Positions 55,418 through 63,679 of a stretch of 64,000 nucleotides of DNA are shown piece after piece. The position numbers and the translations under genes were made by a program. Under the pieces are notes generated by a model that saw only the letters and a program-made list of their open reading frames with translations, made no database searches and was not told the DNA's origin. Position 1 is the first letter of the stretch, and every line of letters begins with the position of its first letter. Source of the DNA: Amarolinea aalborgensis (GTDB taxonomy: Bacteria > Chloroflexota > Anaerolineae > SSC4 > Amarolineaceae); NCBI RefSeq assembly GCF_900491745.1, contig NZ_UETR01000017.1, positions 6,702 through 70,701 of the forward strand. The letters are read 5' to 3'.

Positions 55418-55855
55418 ATGACGACGTTCATGGATGTTCTGCTCGTGTTAGGGATGTTTTTGCTGCGCATCGGCGTGCCGTTGCTCATCACGCTGGCGTT
55501 GGGTTACGCGTTGAGTCGCCTGGACGCACGTTGGCAAGCTGAAGCGGACGCGGCGCGGCGGGCTGAGCAAGCAGCCCTGCGCCGCCAGCCGGCGCCCGGT
55601 TTGATCTGGCCCCGCCCCACGATGGCCGCCTCTGCCCTGACGACGGACATCGCGGGCGCTCCCTGTTGGAGTGTCAAGGGGTGTGGTGAGACGCAGCGCC
55701 AGGCCTGCCCGGCCTTTCGCCAGCCCACTTTGCCGTGCTGGATGGCCCGTTGGCGCACAGAGGGGGCAATTCCGAGCGGCTGCCCGGACTGCACCCTGTA
55801 TCTCCCCTTTGCGCCATCCATGCCCACCGGCGATCGACCAGCCGTGGTTCACTGA
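55418..55855 (+). CDS. Membrane protein with two-CW-like Cys-rich domain
   Basis: A 145-residue protein with one or two N-terminal helices (LVLGMFLLRIGVPLLITLALGY), a charged linker rich in Ala/Glu/Arg, and a C-terminal Cys-rich module: CWSVKGCGETQRQACPAF, then PCWMARW, then GCPDCTLY. The spacing resembles the two-CW domain, likely metal- or cluster-binding. The ATG at 55418 has GGGGAGG five bases upstream. It forms a pair with the preceding 44-aa gene. A role in redox sensing is a guess. Confidence 0.65.
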   Translation: MTTFMDVLLVLGMFLLRIGVPLLITLALGYALSRLDARWQAEADAARRAEQAALRRQPAPGLIWPRPTMAASALTTDIAGAPCWSVKGCGETQRQACPAFRQPTLPCWMARWRTEGAIPSGCPDCTLYLPFAPSMPTGDRPAVVH

Positions 55856-55915
55856 CAACCTCAGCGACATCGGATCAGTGGCGCCCGATGTCGTGCAGAA
55901 GCCTCCCTACAAATT

Positions 55916-55961
55916 CATCAGGGGTCGTGAGAGCTTGGAACCCTTCACACGACCCCTGATG
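55916..55961. terminator. Bidirectional terminator between two-CW and GNAT genes
   Basis: CATCAGGGGTCGTG pairs perfectly (14 bp) with CACGACCCCTGATG across 18 bases, followed by TTTTG on the plus strand and AATTT on the minus strand. It sits between convergent genes. Confidence 0.85.
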
Positions 55962-55995
55962 TTTTGTCTCGATATGGTTTCGCGTGGCTGCGCTG

Positions 55996-56526
55996 TCAAC
56001 TGCCACGCATGGGCGCCAGGCTCTTGGACAGAGCCAGTAAGCGCACCGATTTGCGCCCCAGCGCCACGCGACGCTGCTGCCCCGTGAACTCGAAACCCAA
56101 CCGCCGCCAAAATTGCTGCACGCCGAACGCCTGACCGGCGACGTGCAGTTCGACCGCGCTGAACCCTTGCTGACGCAGCCAGCCCTCGATCAGGCGATAG
56201 GCCTGGCTTCCAAACCCCTGCCGCTGGCGGGCTTCACACACCAGCAGCAGTCCCAGGGTGACGATCTGCGGTTCAGGAAAACCGAGGCGCAGATCTAGCA
56301 GGCCAATCAGATCGGGCAACCCGGCTTCATCAGGCACAAAAAGACCAAGCCACAAGCGGCCTGGCTGGCGGGCCAGGTTGTCGAATTCGCGCTGCGCCTC
56401 ATAGGCGGGCGCCGGCGCTCCCGTCATCAGCTCAAAATAGCCAGGCGTGGCCTCGTACACCGCCTGCACCGCAATCACGTCATCAGCGCCCAACGGTCGC
56501 AGCGAGACCGGTGTGCGCGCGGTCAC
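55996..56526 (-). CDS. GNAT-family N-acetyltransferase
   Basis: A 176-residue GNAT protein, starting at GTG 56526, which overlaps the dynamin stop (GTGA). LRPLGADDVIAVQAVYEATPGYFEL, then IGLLDLRLGFPEPQIVTLGLLLV, the acetyl-CoA loop CEARQRQGFGSQAY and VELHVAGQAFGVQQFWRRLGFEF support the fold. The substrate cannot be predicted. It is coupled in translation to the dynamin-like gene. Confidence 0.88.
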   Translation of the reverse strand: MTARTPVSLRPLGADDVIAVQAVYEATPGYFELMTGAPAPAYEAQREFDNLARQPGRLWLGLFVPDEAGLPDLIGLLDLRLGFPEPQIVTLGLLLVCEARQRQGFGSQAYRLIEGWLRQQGFSAVELHVAGQAFGVQQFWRRLGFEFTGQQRRVALGRKSVRLLALSKSLAPMRGS

Positions 56527-58265
56527 AGCTCCTGCACCTGCGCGCGCAAGGCGCGCAGGTCAACGGCCGCCTGTATGAGACGACCCTCAATCTCACTCAG
56601 CTTGGTGCGCTCGGTGCGTACGAAACGTGTGTACGGCGCCATCGCCTCGCGGATGCGACGCACGGAGCGCCCCAGTTCTTGTTCGAATTCGGCGCTCAAA
56701 GACGCGGCCAGATTGCCGCGCAAGGTCTCCATCTTCGTCTTGAGGTCGGCTTTGGCCTTGCGCCGTCGCGCCGGCAAGATGTAAAGCCCCAACGCAGCCA
56801 CCGCGCCCGCGGCCAGCACGCCGCTGACATCCGCCAGCGTGGTGTGCAGAATCACCACCAACACCGTGCCCAATCCCAGCGCACCCACCTCCGCAATAGC
56901 CGTCTGCGCGACCGCCATCTGCACGGAATCGGCGAGTTGACGCGCTTCGCCGATCCGGTCATAGCTCGCCACCACGTCGCGCGCGGCGCGGCCCACCGAT
57001 GCCAGCAGCTCACGGCGATTGAACTCGAACTGCCCGCCCAGTTGCCCAACGATGCGATCCTGGTGCTGATCGGCGCGACGGTTGAGATACTCCATGACGC
57101 CCTGCCACTGCTTGAAATCACGCTCGACCAGCCAGTCAATCAACTCGCCCACCTGCACTTCGATCTCCTGCACTGCGCCGGCAATCACCTTCTCCTCGAA
57201 CTCGCCTTTGACCTTGCTGGTGTTCACCAGATCGAACACGCGCCCCACGCGCACGGTGTCATCGAAAAACTCCATGCCGCGCGCCGACATCTCGTGCAGT
57301 ACGTTATCCACGTGGCTGAGCTGATACTTGAAGTCGTGCCGCATCTCCTCTTCGTACGCGCCCAACTGGGTGTCAATCGTATCAATCGTGCGGAAGTCTT
57401 CGGTCAGCAGGCTCATGCGCGCCTGCGTGTTGGCCTGGTACTGCTCCTGCAAGCGCGCGGCCACGCCCAGCGGGTTCTCCAACTTCAGGCGCACGCGCTG
57501 GCGTTGATCGAGTGTGCCCAGGATGAACTCCTCCAGCGGGCCAAAGCGGCTGGCCTGCCAGAGTGCGCTGCGCTCGACGCCAGTCACGGTCTTGGCTTTC
57601 TGCGCCAGGCGCGCCGACACCGGAAAGATCTGCGGCCGGACGCCCAGCAGCGTTTGCGCGTTGTCCTCGACAAACTGCGTGATCTGCTGAATCTCATCCT
57701 CTTCCTCAAAAATGTCAATCTTGTTGATGACAATGACCACCTTCTTGCCCCAGTCACGGATGCGGCTCAGAAAGGTGCGCTCCGATTCTGAGAAGGGGCG
57801 GTCGGCCGAGGTGATGAAGAGCACCAGGTCGCTGCGCGGCACGAAGTCCTCGGTGATTTCCTGGTGGCGCTGGATGACCGCATTGGTGCCGGGCGTATCT
57901 ACCACGTTGATCTCTTCCAGCCAGGCCACCGGCAGGGTCAACACTAGCACATCTTCCTCGCGCAGGGCCTGGGACTGCTCGGCGCCATAGCGCAGGACAT
58001 TGATGCGATTGGTGGTCGGCGTCACCCCTTCGGCCAGCAGTTTCTGTCCTAGCAAGGCGTTGATGAAGGCCGACTTGCCGGCATTGAATTCACCCACCAC
58101 GACCAGCAAGAACAGCTCTTCCAACTGGCGCAGGGCCAGCGCCAGGCGTCGTTCATCTTCGGGCGCGGCATCCAAGCGCGCCAGGGTGACGCGCAGGTCT
58201 TCGAGCAGCGTCCGTTCCTTTTGCAGCAGCTCGGCTTGTTGTTGATCGAGTAGGTTTCGTAACAT
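56523..58265 (-). CDS. Bacterial dynamin-like GTPase
   Basis: A 580-residue dynamin-family GTPase. It has P-loop GEFNAGKSAF (residues 58-67), switch Thr in GVTPTTNRINVL, G3 DTPG (123-126) and G4 NKID (181-184). A long helical stalk follows, with two adjacent hydrophobic helices (AIAEVGALGLGTVLVVIL and VLAAGAVAALGLYI) likely to be a membrane paddle. The family remodels or fuses membranes in bacteria; the role here is unknown. It lies 11 bases after the CapA gene. Confidence 0.9.
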   Translation of the reverse strand: MLRNLLDQQQAELLQKERTLLEDLRVTLARLDAAPEDERRLALALRQLEELFLLVVVGEFNAGKSAFINALLGQKLLAEGVTPTTNRINVLRYGAEQSQALREEDVLVLTLPVAWLEEINVVDTPGTNAVIQRHQEITEDFVPRSDLVLFITSADRPFSESERTFLSRIRDWGKKVVIVINKIDIFEEEDEIQQITQFVEDNAQTLLGVRPQIFPVSARLAQKAKTVTGVERSALWQASRFGPLEEFILGTLDQRQRVRLKLENPLGVAARLQEQYQANTQARMSLLTEDFRTIDTIDTQLGAYEEEMRHDFKYQLSHVDNVLHEMSARGMEFFDDTVRVGRVFDLVNTSKVKGEFEEKVIAGAVQEIEVQVGELIDWLVERDFKQWQGVMEYLNRRADQHQDRIVGQLGGQFEFNRRELLASVGRAARDVVASYDRIGEARQLADSVQMAVAQTAIAEVGALGLGTVLVVILHTTLADVSGVLAAGAVAALGLYILPARRRKAKADLKTKMETLRGNLAASLSAEFEQELGRSVRRIREAMAPYTRFVRTERTKLSEIEGRLIQAAVDLRALRAQVQEL

Positions 58266-58276
58266 GGCGTCTCCCT

Positions 58277-59995
58277 CTATTTGAACCCGCTGGCGGCAAA
58301 CACGAGCTTGAGAATCCGCTCACGCTCGGCTGCGGTCGCCCAGCGCGGCTGCGCGTAATCTTCCAGGATCGTCGTCAGCAGCTCCGTTTGCAGCAAGCGG
58401 CCTTCATAGATCGTATGGCGTGGAATCAAGCCCTGGCGTACATTGTCGGCAAACATCTGATCGAAGAACAGGTTGCCCAGGCCATAAAGGATGATGCGCC
58501 GGCCGTCCTGGCTGAACTCCACGGCCTGCGGCTGATGCGCCTGCACCCCCGTGACGATGTCGGCGCCGTCGGCCAGCGTCGCGCGGAACTGAATTTGATT
58601 GTTATAGCTTGGCTCGTACTCGTAGGTTTCTTCCGCCTGATACTCCACCAGGATGACGTCGGCCCAGGGGCGAATGTCCGTGATGGATTGCTTCATCGTC
58701 GCCGGATCGTACACGCGGGCGCCGGGCGATTTGCTATCGGCCCAATTCCACTCTGGCCCAAAGCTGTTGGCGCCCAGGAAGGCCAGCTTGTTGCCATGAT
58801 CGGTGATCGTCAACGGGCGGCTGGCTTCCACGTCGTTGCGACCGCCGCCATAATAGGGCAGCCCTTCCTTGTCGTACAGGTCCAGCGTGTACAGGAACGG
58901 TTCGATGCCGTAATCCAGCATGTGGTTGCCGGTCAGGCCGATGATGTCCGCGCCTACCAACTTGATCGCGGCCATGTACGCAGGTTTGCTGCACAGCACC
59001 AGCAGGTCTTTGATGGGCCGCGCTTCGCAGCCCGTGTAAAACGGGATTTCGTTGCTGATATGCGTGATGTCCGCGGCGCTCAGCACGTCGGCGATTTTGC
59101 GCGCGGGGAAGGCGGGGTCCCCGCGCTGCTCGATGGCGTACGCGGTGTTGCGGGCCATCGCCGTGACACCGGTCATAATCAGGCTGGTGATGTGGTCAGT
59201 GTGGCGGTTCGTCAACGGCGCCTGCATCGGCAAGGCGCGCGCCAGCGCCTGCGCCAGCCCGGCATCCCCGCTGATCCAGGTGCGCACCGCCAACGGATAC
59301 TGCGCCAGCGGAAGATCGCGCGCCAGGATATTCAAGCCATCCACCGGCAGCGCGGCCATCTGCGGCATCAGCGCATCGAACGGCGCGATGGCGAGCGCGG
59401 TTTTTTCCTTCCACAGACGCGTCAGGAGATCCTCTGCTGTGACCACAGCCACGGTTGGCCCCGGCGGCCCCCACAGGCCCGTCAGCGCGCGGGCGGTCTC
59501 TTCGGTCACGAGCAGGACCTGCAAACCGTCGTCGGTGGGCTGGCCTTGCCATAAGCCCTGCAGCGACGCGCTGGCGATGCCGCTGCGCAGGGTGGCAAAC
59601 CAATCGGCCGCCGCATAGACCTGTTCGGCCAGCAGAACAGCGTTGTCGCCCGCGCGCGGGCCGATAGTCAAGGTTGCCGTCGCCGTGTCGGTGATCAGGA
59701 TGACGCCCTGCGCGGAGGCCCAAGCAACAATCTCCGTGCGCAGCGCGGCCGGCGCGCTGAGGTCAAGCGCCAGGGTTTTGGGCGGGATGGGTGTGCTCGT
59801 TGGCGTCGCCGTGGGCGTCGTGTTCGTGGGGGCGGCGGTTGGCGGCGCCGCGGCGGTTGCGGGGGCTGCGTCGGTTGTTGGACTGGCGGCCGCCGTGGGA
59901 GCCGCGGGCGATGGGCTGGGCTGGGAGCAAGCGCCCAACGCGATCAGCGCGCTGACGCCCAGGGCAAGCAGGAGTTTCGTGTGCAGTGGTTTCAT
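58277..59995 (-). CDS. CapA-family lipoprotein with extra N-terminal domain
   Basis: A 572-residue lipoprotein (lipobox LGAC) with a Thr/Pro/Ala linker. Residues about 75-255 form a periplasmic-binding-like domain (DLLTRLWKEKTALAIAPFDALMP), and the C-terminal 310 residues form a CapA/PGA_cap metallophosphoesterase-like domain: SLIMTGVTAMARN, ISNEIPFYTGC, IIGLTGNHMLDYG, VEYQAEETYEYEP, QAHQPQAVEF and LYGLGNLFFDQ. CapA members take part in poly-gamma-glutamate handling in capsule producers, but most homologues have unknown substrates. The fused N-terminal domain is unusual. Confidence 0.85.
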   Translation of the reverse strand: MKPLHTKLLLALGVSALIALGACSQPSPSPAAPTAAASPTTDAAPATAAAPPTAAPTNTTPTATPTSTPIPPKTLALDLSAPAALRTEIVAWASAQGVILITDTATATLTIGPRAGDNAVLLAEQVYAAADWFATLRSGIASASLQGLWQGQPTDDGLQVLLVTEETARALTGLWGPPGPTVAVVTAEDLLTRLWKEKTALAIAPFDALMPQMAALPVDGLNILARDLPLAQYPLAVRTWISGDAGLAQALARALPMQAPLTNRHTDHITSLIMTGVTAMARNTAYAIEQRGDPAFPARKIADVLSAADITHISNEIPFYTGCEARPIKDLLVLCSKPAYMAAIKLVGADIIGLTGNHMLDYGIEPFLYTLDLYDKEGLPYYGGGRNDVEASRPLTITDHGNKLAFLGANSFGPEWNWADSKSPGARVYDPATMKQSITDIRPWADVILVEYQAEETYEYEPSYNNQIQFRATLADGADIVTGVQAHQPQAVEFSQDGRRIILYGLGNLFFDQMFADNVRQGLIPRHTIYEGRLLQTELLTTILEDYAQPRWATAAERERILKLVFAASGFK

Positions 59996-60003
59996 GAGTC
60001 AGT

Positions 60004-60795
60004 TCAGACGATGCTGCGAATCTGCCCGCCGTCAACTTGTAGGGCAATGCCGGTGATGTAGCTCGCGCGGGCCGAGGCCAGGAAAACCACGGGCGCGGCG
60101 AATTCCTCTGGCTGAGCCATGCGGCGCAGCGGAATGTCATTGGCGATGGCGGCCGCGGCTTGCTCGCTGGTGATTCCCTGGCGGCGCGCGCGATCTTCCA
60201 TCAAGTATTGCACGCGCTCGGTCTGCGTCCAGCCGGGGCAAACGCTGTTGACCAGGATGTTGTAGGGAGCGAGTTCATTGGACAAAGATTTGGTCAGCCC
60301 CAGGATGCCGGCGCGCAACGTGTTGGAGAGAATCAGGTTAGGCAGCGGCTGCTTGGCCGACAGGGAGGCGATCACGATGATGCGCCCGCCGCCGCGCGGC
60401 TTCATGTGTGGAATGGCGGCATGGATCAGGCGCACACTGCTCATCAGGTTGAGGCTGATGGCCTGCTGCCACTGCTCATCGCGCAACTCCTCGAAGAGGC
60501 CCGTGGGCGGCCCACCGGCATTGGCGATCAGGATATCCAGGCCGCCGAAATGGGCCGCAGCGGTGTCCACGGCGCGTTGGCAGGCCACAGGATAGGTGAC
60601 ATCGGCCGTGATCGGCAGCACTTCCGCGCCGGTTTCCTGGCGAATGCGCTCCGCCGCGGCTTTCAGCGGATCGGGCCGCCGGGCCAGGATGGCGACGCGT
60701 GCGCCTTCGGCGGCCAACAGCCTGGCGACGGCGAACCCCAGGCCGCTGCTGGCGCCGGCCACGCAGGCTACTTTGTCTTTCAGTCCAAGATCCAT
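60004..60795 (-). CDS. SDR-family oxidoreductase lacking YxxxK
   Basis: A 263-residue short-chain dehydrogenase with Rossmann motif GASSGLG (about 14-20), NAG in LIANAGGP, and a full SDR fold. Instead of YxxxK it carries LSNTLRAGILGLTK, where Tyr aligns with Ser and Lys with Arg. I recall a subfamily with this pattern. Catalysis would therefore differ from normal SDRs. It is 8 bases upstream of the CapA gene, in an operon with dynamin and GNAT genes. Confidence 0.88.
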   Translation of the reverse strand: MDLGLKDKVACVAGASSGLGFAVARLLAAEGARVAILARRPDPLKAAAERIRQETGAEVLPITADVTYPVACQRAVDTAAAHFGGLDILIANAGGPPTGLFEELRDEQWQQAISLNLMSSVRLIHAAIPHMKPRGGGRIIVIASLSAKQPLPNLILSNTLRAGILGLTKSLSNELAPYNILVNSVCPGWTQTERVQYLMEDRARRQGITSEQAAAAIANDIPLRRMAQPEEFAAPVVFLASARASYITGIALQVDGGQIRSIV

Positions 60796-60890
60796 GGTTC
60801 CTCCTTCGTAGACGCCAAAACGTGCCCAAGATCGAGAGCCGAAGGCGTCCTTTCGTGTCTGCGCGACGCGCGTCGCGGCTGCCCTACAAA

Positions 60891-60936
60891 GACGCCAGCC
60901 CCCAATTCTCAGAACCGAGAACTGAAGGCTGGCGTT
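60891..60936 (-). terminator. Terminator of tmRNA
   Basis: GACGCCAGCC pairs with GGCTGGCGTT (9 of 10 plus a wobble), with an inner TTCTC/GAGAA stem, followed on the minus strand by TTTG. It lies just past the tmRNA 3' end. Confidence 0.75.
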
Positions 60937-60942
60937 TCATGC

Positions 60943-61366
60943 TGGTGGAGATGGCGGGTATCGAACCCGCGTCCGAAACATTCGGCAGAAAGTCCCTACA
61001 AGCTTAGTCGTCATTTTGGAGCTTCGCTCGCCGGCCCACTAACGACAGCGTGCCATGCAAGCTAACCGATGAGTCTTAGGCCGGTTCTATCGGTGTTGAA
61101 CCGGCAGCAGCCCTCCTGTGTGTGTCGGTGTATGAAGCGCCAGGCGGCGCCACGCCCCATACGCCGTCCTCTCTAGCGAGAGGAGAGTGGCCGCTTCCCT
61201 ACTCGATTAGGCAGCGAGCGCCATTGCGGGCGCAGCAGCGAAACGAGGAGCGAAGTTGAAGGCCTTGCCAGTGTTGGCAGTTAGTGTTTTGCTCTTTGTT
61301 AACGAGGAGAGAGCGCCTCGGCTTGCGACTCGCAACCAGCCTGCCCCGTCGAAACCATTCATCCCC
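60943..61366 (-). ncRNA. ssrA: Transfer-messenger RNA
   Basis: The tRNA-like ends are clear on the minus strand: the 5' end GGGGATGAATGGTTTCGACG and the 3' end GGGTTCGATACCCGCCATC...TCCACCA, with CCA encoded. Between them lies the tag frame, which resumes at an Ala codon and reads ANTGKAFNFAPRFAAAPAMALAA before a TAA at 61207-61209. The tag ends in ALAA, as required for proteolysis. Pseudoknot-forming repeats follow the tag frame. The RNA rescues stalled ribosomes with SmpB. Confidence 0.96.
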
Positions 61367-61377
61367 AAGACAGGCTT

Positions 61378-61405
61378 ATTATAGCACAAGCGCGCCGGAG
61401 ATCAA
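61378..61405 (-). promoter_or_regulatory. Promoter of ssrA
   Basis: On the minus strand TTGATC, 16 bases, then a perfect TATAAT, with the start a few bases before the mature 5' end at 61366. Confidence 0.85.
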
Positions 61406-61470
61406 AACGACGGAGGTCAGCGGGGGTGCGTTTCAGGTTGCGGCATGTCAAAAAAGTTGAAAATTGCCTC

Positions 61471-61499
61471 TTGACAAAGCTGCGCGCGTCTGTTATAAA
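61471..61499 (+). promoter_or_regulatory. Strong sigma-70 promoter
   Basis: A perfect TTGACA, 17 bases, then TATAAA. It is oriented to transcribe the secreted-protein gene starting at 61655, giving a leader of about 150 bases. Confidence 0.85.
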
Positions 61500-61654
61500 G
61501 TTAGCAACATCGTCCCGTCTCCCGGCTTCTGCGGCCGCCCAGGCTGTGGAAGCTGAAAGCGAGAGTCCACTCCCGCCTGAGACATCCTTCTGGCAGTCAG
61601 GAAACTCCCTGACCCCGCCCCGTTCCGTTCGCTGCATGAAAGGAGTCTGTTGTC

Positions 61655-62091
61655 ATGACCCGTTGGCGTTTCTCATCGTTCCATCGCTCTTCAGGGCGCC
61701 TTCCTATCCCGCGTCCGCTGCTGGTCGTCCTTCTGCTGGTTGTCTGCAGCCTGCTGACCTCAGCGGCGGCTGCGGCTACCCCCCCCCGCCACAAATAAAT
61801 ACCACTGCTAACATCATACCGCCTGCCCCCAGCTCAAACCTCATCGCAGCGTCGCCGACAGCCACGCCAACGGTTGGAGCACCGCCCGGCTTGGAGTCGG
61901 ACTGCAAGCCGACTCCCTCGGCCACCTCCTCGACGCCCTGTCTCGGCGTTGACTGCACACTAACGTCCACGGCGACGCCAATTGAGATCGCACCACCTTG
62001 CGGCGAATTTCGCAGTGTATGCGCGAGAATGTTCGTGCCATCCTCTTTCGTAGACATGTGGTCTTCTGTGCCCCTTCTGTGCCCCATATGA
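61655..62091 (+). pseudogene. Secreted Pro/Thr-rich protein, frameshifted at a C9 tract
   Basis: The ATG at 61655 has AAGGAGTC upstream and encodes a signal-peptide-like MTRWRFSSFHRSSGR, then a hydrophobic LLVVLLLVVCSLLTSAAAA. The frame enters nine Cs (61779-61787) and stops at TAA ten bases after the tract. If one C were added, the frame would continue for about 100 codons (QINTTANIIPPAPSSN, TATPTVGAPPG, and Cys-containing VDCTLTSTATP) to 62091. It is a likely sequencing or assembly error, or a slippage-prone gene. The family is unknown. Confidence 0.55.
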
Positions 62092-62093
62092 AA

Positions 62094-62260
62094 GGAGGAA
62101 GCCTATACGCCCGACGACAAGGTTCGTTTCCTCGTGGGCAATGGCCCTCGTGGCTTGGAAGTTTGATTGCCAGAAACAGAAGACGTGGCTGCACCTATGA
62201 GTTCACCACAATTGCTGAGCTAAAGAAGCTCAAAGATGGCGAGTACAAGTCGGGGATGCT
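62094..62260 (+). pseudogene. Debris of a degraded gene
   Basis: Short protein-like segments appear in succession in different frames: PDDKVRFLVGNGPRGLEV, then KFDCQKQKTW, then CTYEFTTIAELKKLKDGEYK. Each is protein-like but interrupted by stops, so the region seems to be the remnant of one gene with frameshifts. No family is recognised. Confidence 0.35.
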
Positions 62261-62386
62261 TCCAGGGCGCCCCCGGCCCAACCACCAATATAGCCATGCA
62301 CGGGGCGACACCGTGCGGCCAAAACCGGCGTGCCGAGCCGAATCAGAGATGTGTCTACACGCCAACAACACACATGGGAGACTAAG

Positions 62387-63679
62387 ATGAATCGTATAAA
62401 CGAGAGGATCATGATCGTCATCGTTGTCCTGACCCTCCTGGTCTTTGGCGGTCTACCTGCTGCTGCCCAGGCCCCTCAGGACAATCGTCCCACGGATTAT
62501 CTCACGCCAGTCATCCTGTTCCCCGGCTGGGGTGGCACGCGGCTCGCTGTCCGCGTCCACAATCAGACCGTCGCGCCCGAGTGCCCCAGCTCCGGGACTT
62601 TTGAGTACACGTACTTGGGTTACCCCGGCGCCGAGTTCAGCCAAGTGTGCCGGGACAAACTATTGACTCTGGTGGTCCACCTGCAGTCGATGGGGACCAC
62701 TGTCAGCTCGGCCCCGTGGTTCTCGGAGCAGCATGGCGTCAAGGTTGGAATCGCGAACTATGGCAGGACCGAAAGCACACCGTTGTACGATCCCCTTTTT
62801 GCGCGCCTGGAGCAGGCCGGCTATGTGCGTAATGTGAACATCAGGGTTGCCGGCTACGACTTCCGCTTGACGCCGGATATGGGTGGCTTCTTGGCGCGCA
62901 CAACTCAGTTGATCGAGGAAACCTACCGTGAAAACGGCAACACGCCCGTGCACCTGGTGGGCCATTCGAACGGGCCGTTCTATGCACTATACCTGTTGAC
63001 CCATACCTCACAGCAGTGGAAGCACACGTACATCCATGGTTTCACGCCCATTGCCGGCAATTGGCCGGGGCAGGGGGGGTTCTATCAGTATCTCTTCACA
63101 GGGTTTAACGTTTCCACGGGCACTTTCCCGACAAACTCGGTGAATGCAGCCAGCAGCGCAGCCATGTACGTGAGCCACCCTTCCACGTATATGACCATGG
63201 CCGACCCCGCCTACTTCGGTGGCCAGGAAGTGGTAATACGAAACGGGTCAACGGGCCAGAACTACACACCACAGGATTACCAGCAGTTGTTCGAGGATGC
63301 TGGGTTGGACCTGGCAAAGCAGATCGCGCCACACTATTTCGGCTTCGTCAAATTCTTGCCACCGTTCTTTCCCTATGTCGATGTCTACGCCGAGAAGGGA
63401 TCCGGGATCCAGACGATTGTGGGTACACAGTTGCCGAATCTCCAGGTAGGCTAGGTTCTTGGCAATACGCCTATCTTTATCAGGAGGGATGGTGACGGGA
63501 ACCAGGAGGATATCACAAACGACGCCGTCCTAGTGTGGCAGGCCATGCCCTGTTACCATTTTGAGTTCCATGACAACCCGGGAGTCGATCACATTTCCCT
63601 CGCTCTGAGTAGTCAGGTTGTTTGGAATCGTCTACTGATGCACCTGCAACAACCCAGGTCCCAATGCCGGCTGGAGTAA
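62387..63679 (+). pseudogene. LCAT-like lipase interrupted by in-frame TAG
   Basis: The ATG at 62387 (GGGAG upstream) encodes a signal peptide, then an alpha/beta hydrolase with LFPGWGGTRL and the nucleophile elbow GHSNG (Ser 194), as in the LCAT family. At codon 356 (63452-63454) a TAG stops it. The same frame then continues 74 codons to TAA 63679 with RRDGDGNQEDITND (likely catalytic Asp) and GVDHISLAL (likely catalytic His). The 355-residue product lacks the Asp-His half of the triad and is probably inactive. A nonsense mutation or base-call error is the simplest cause. Confidence 0.75.

Noticed and set aside
63452..63454. Pyrrolysine at the lipase TAG
   Set aside because: There is no Pyl machinery in view and no reason for Pyl in a lipase. 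Mutation or read error is simpler.
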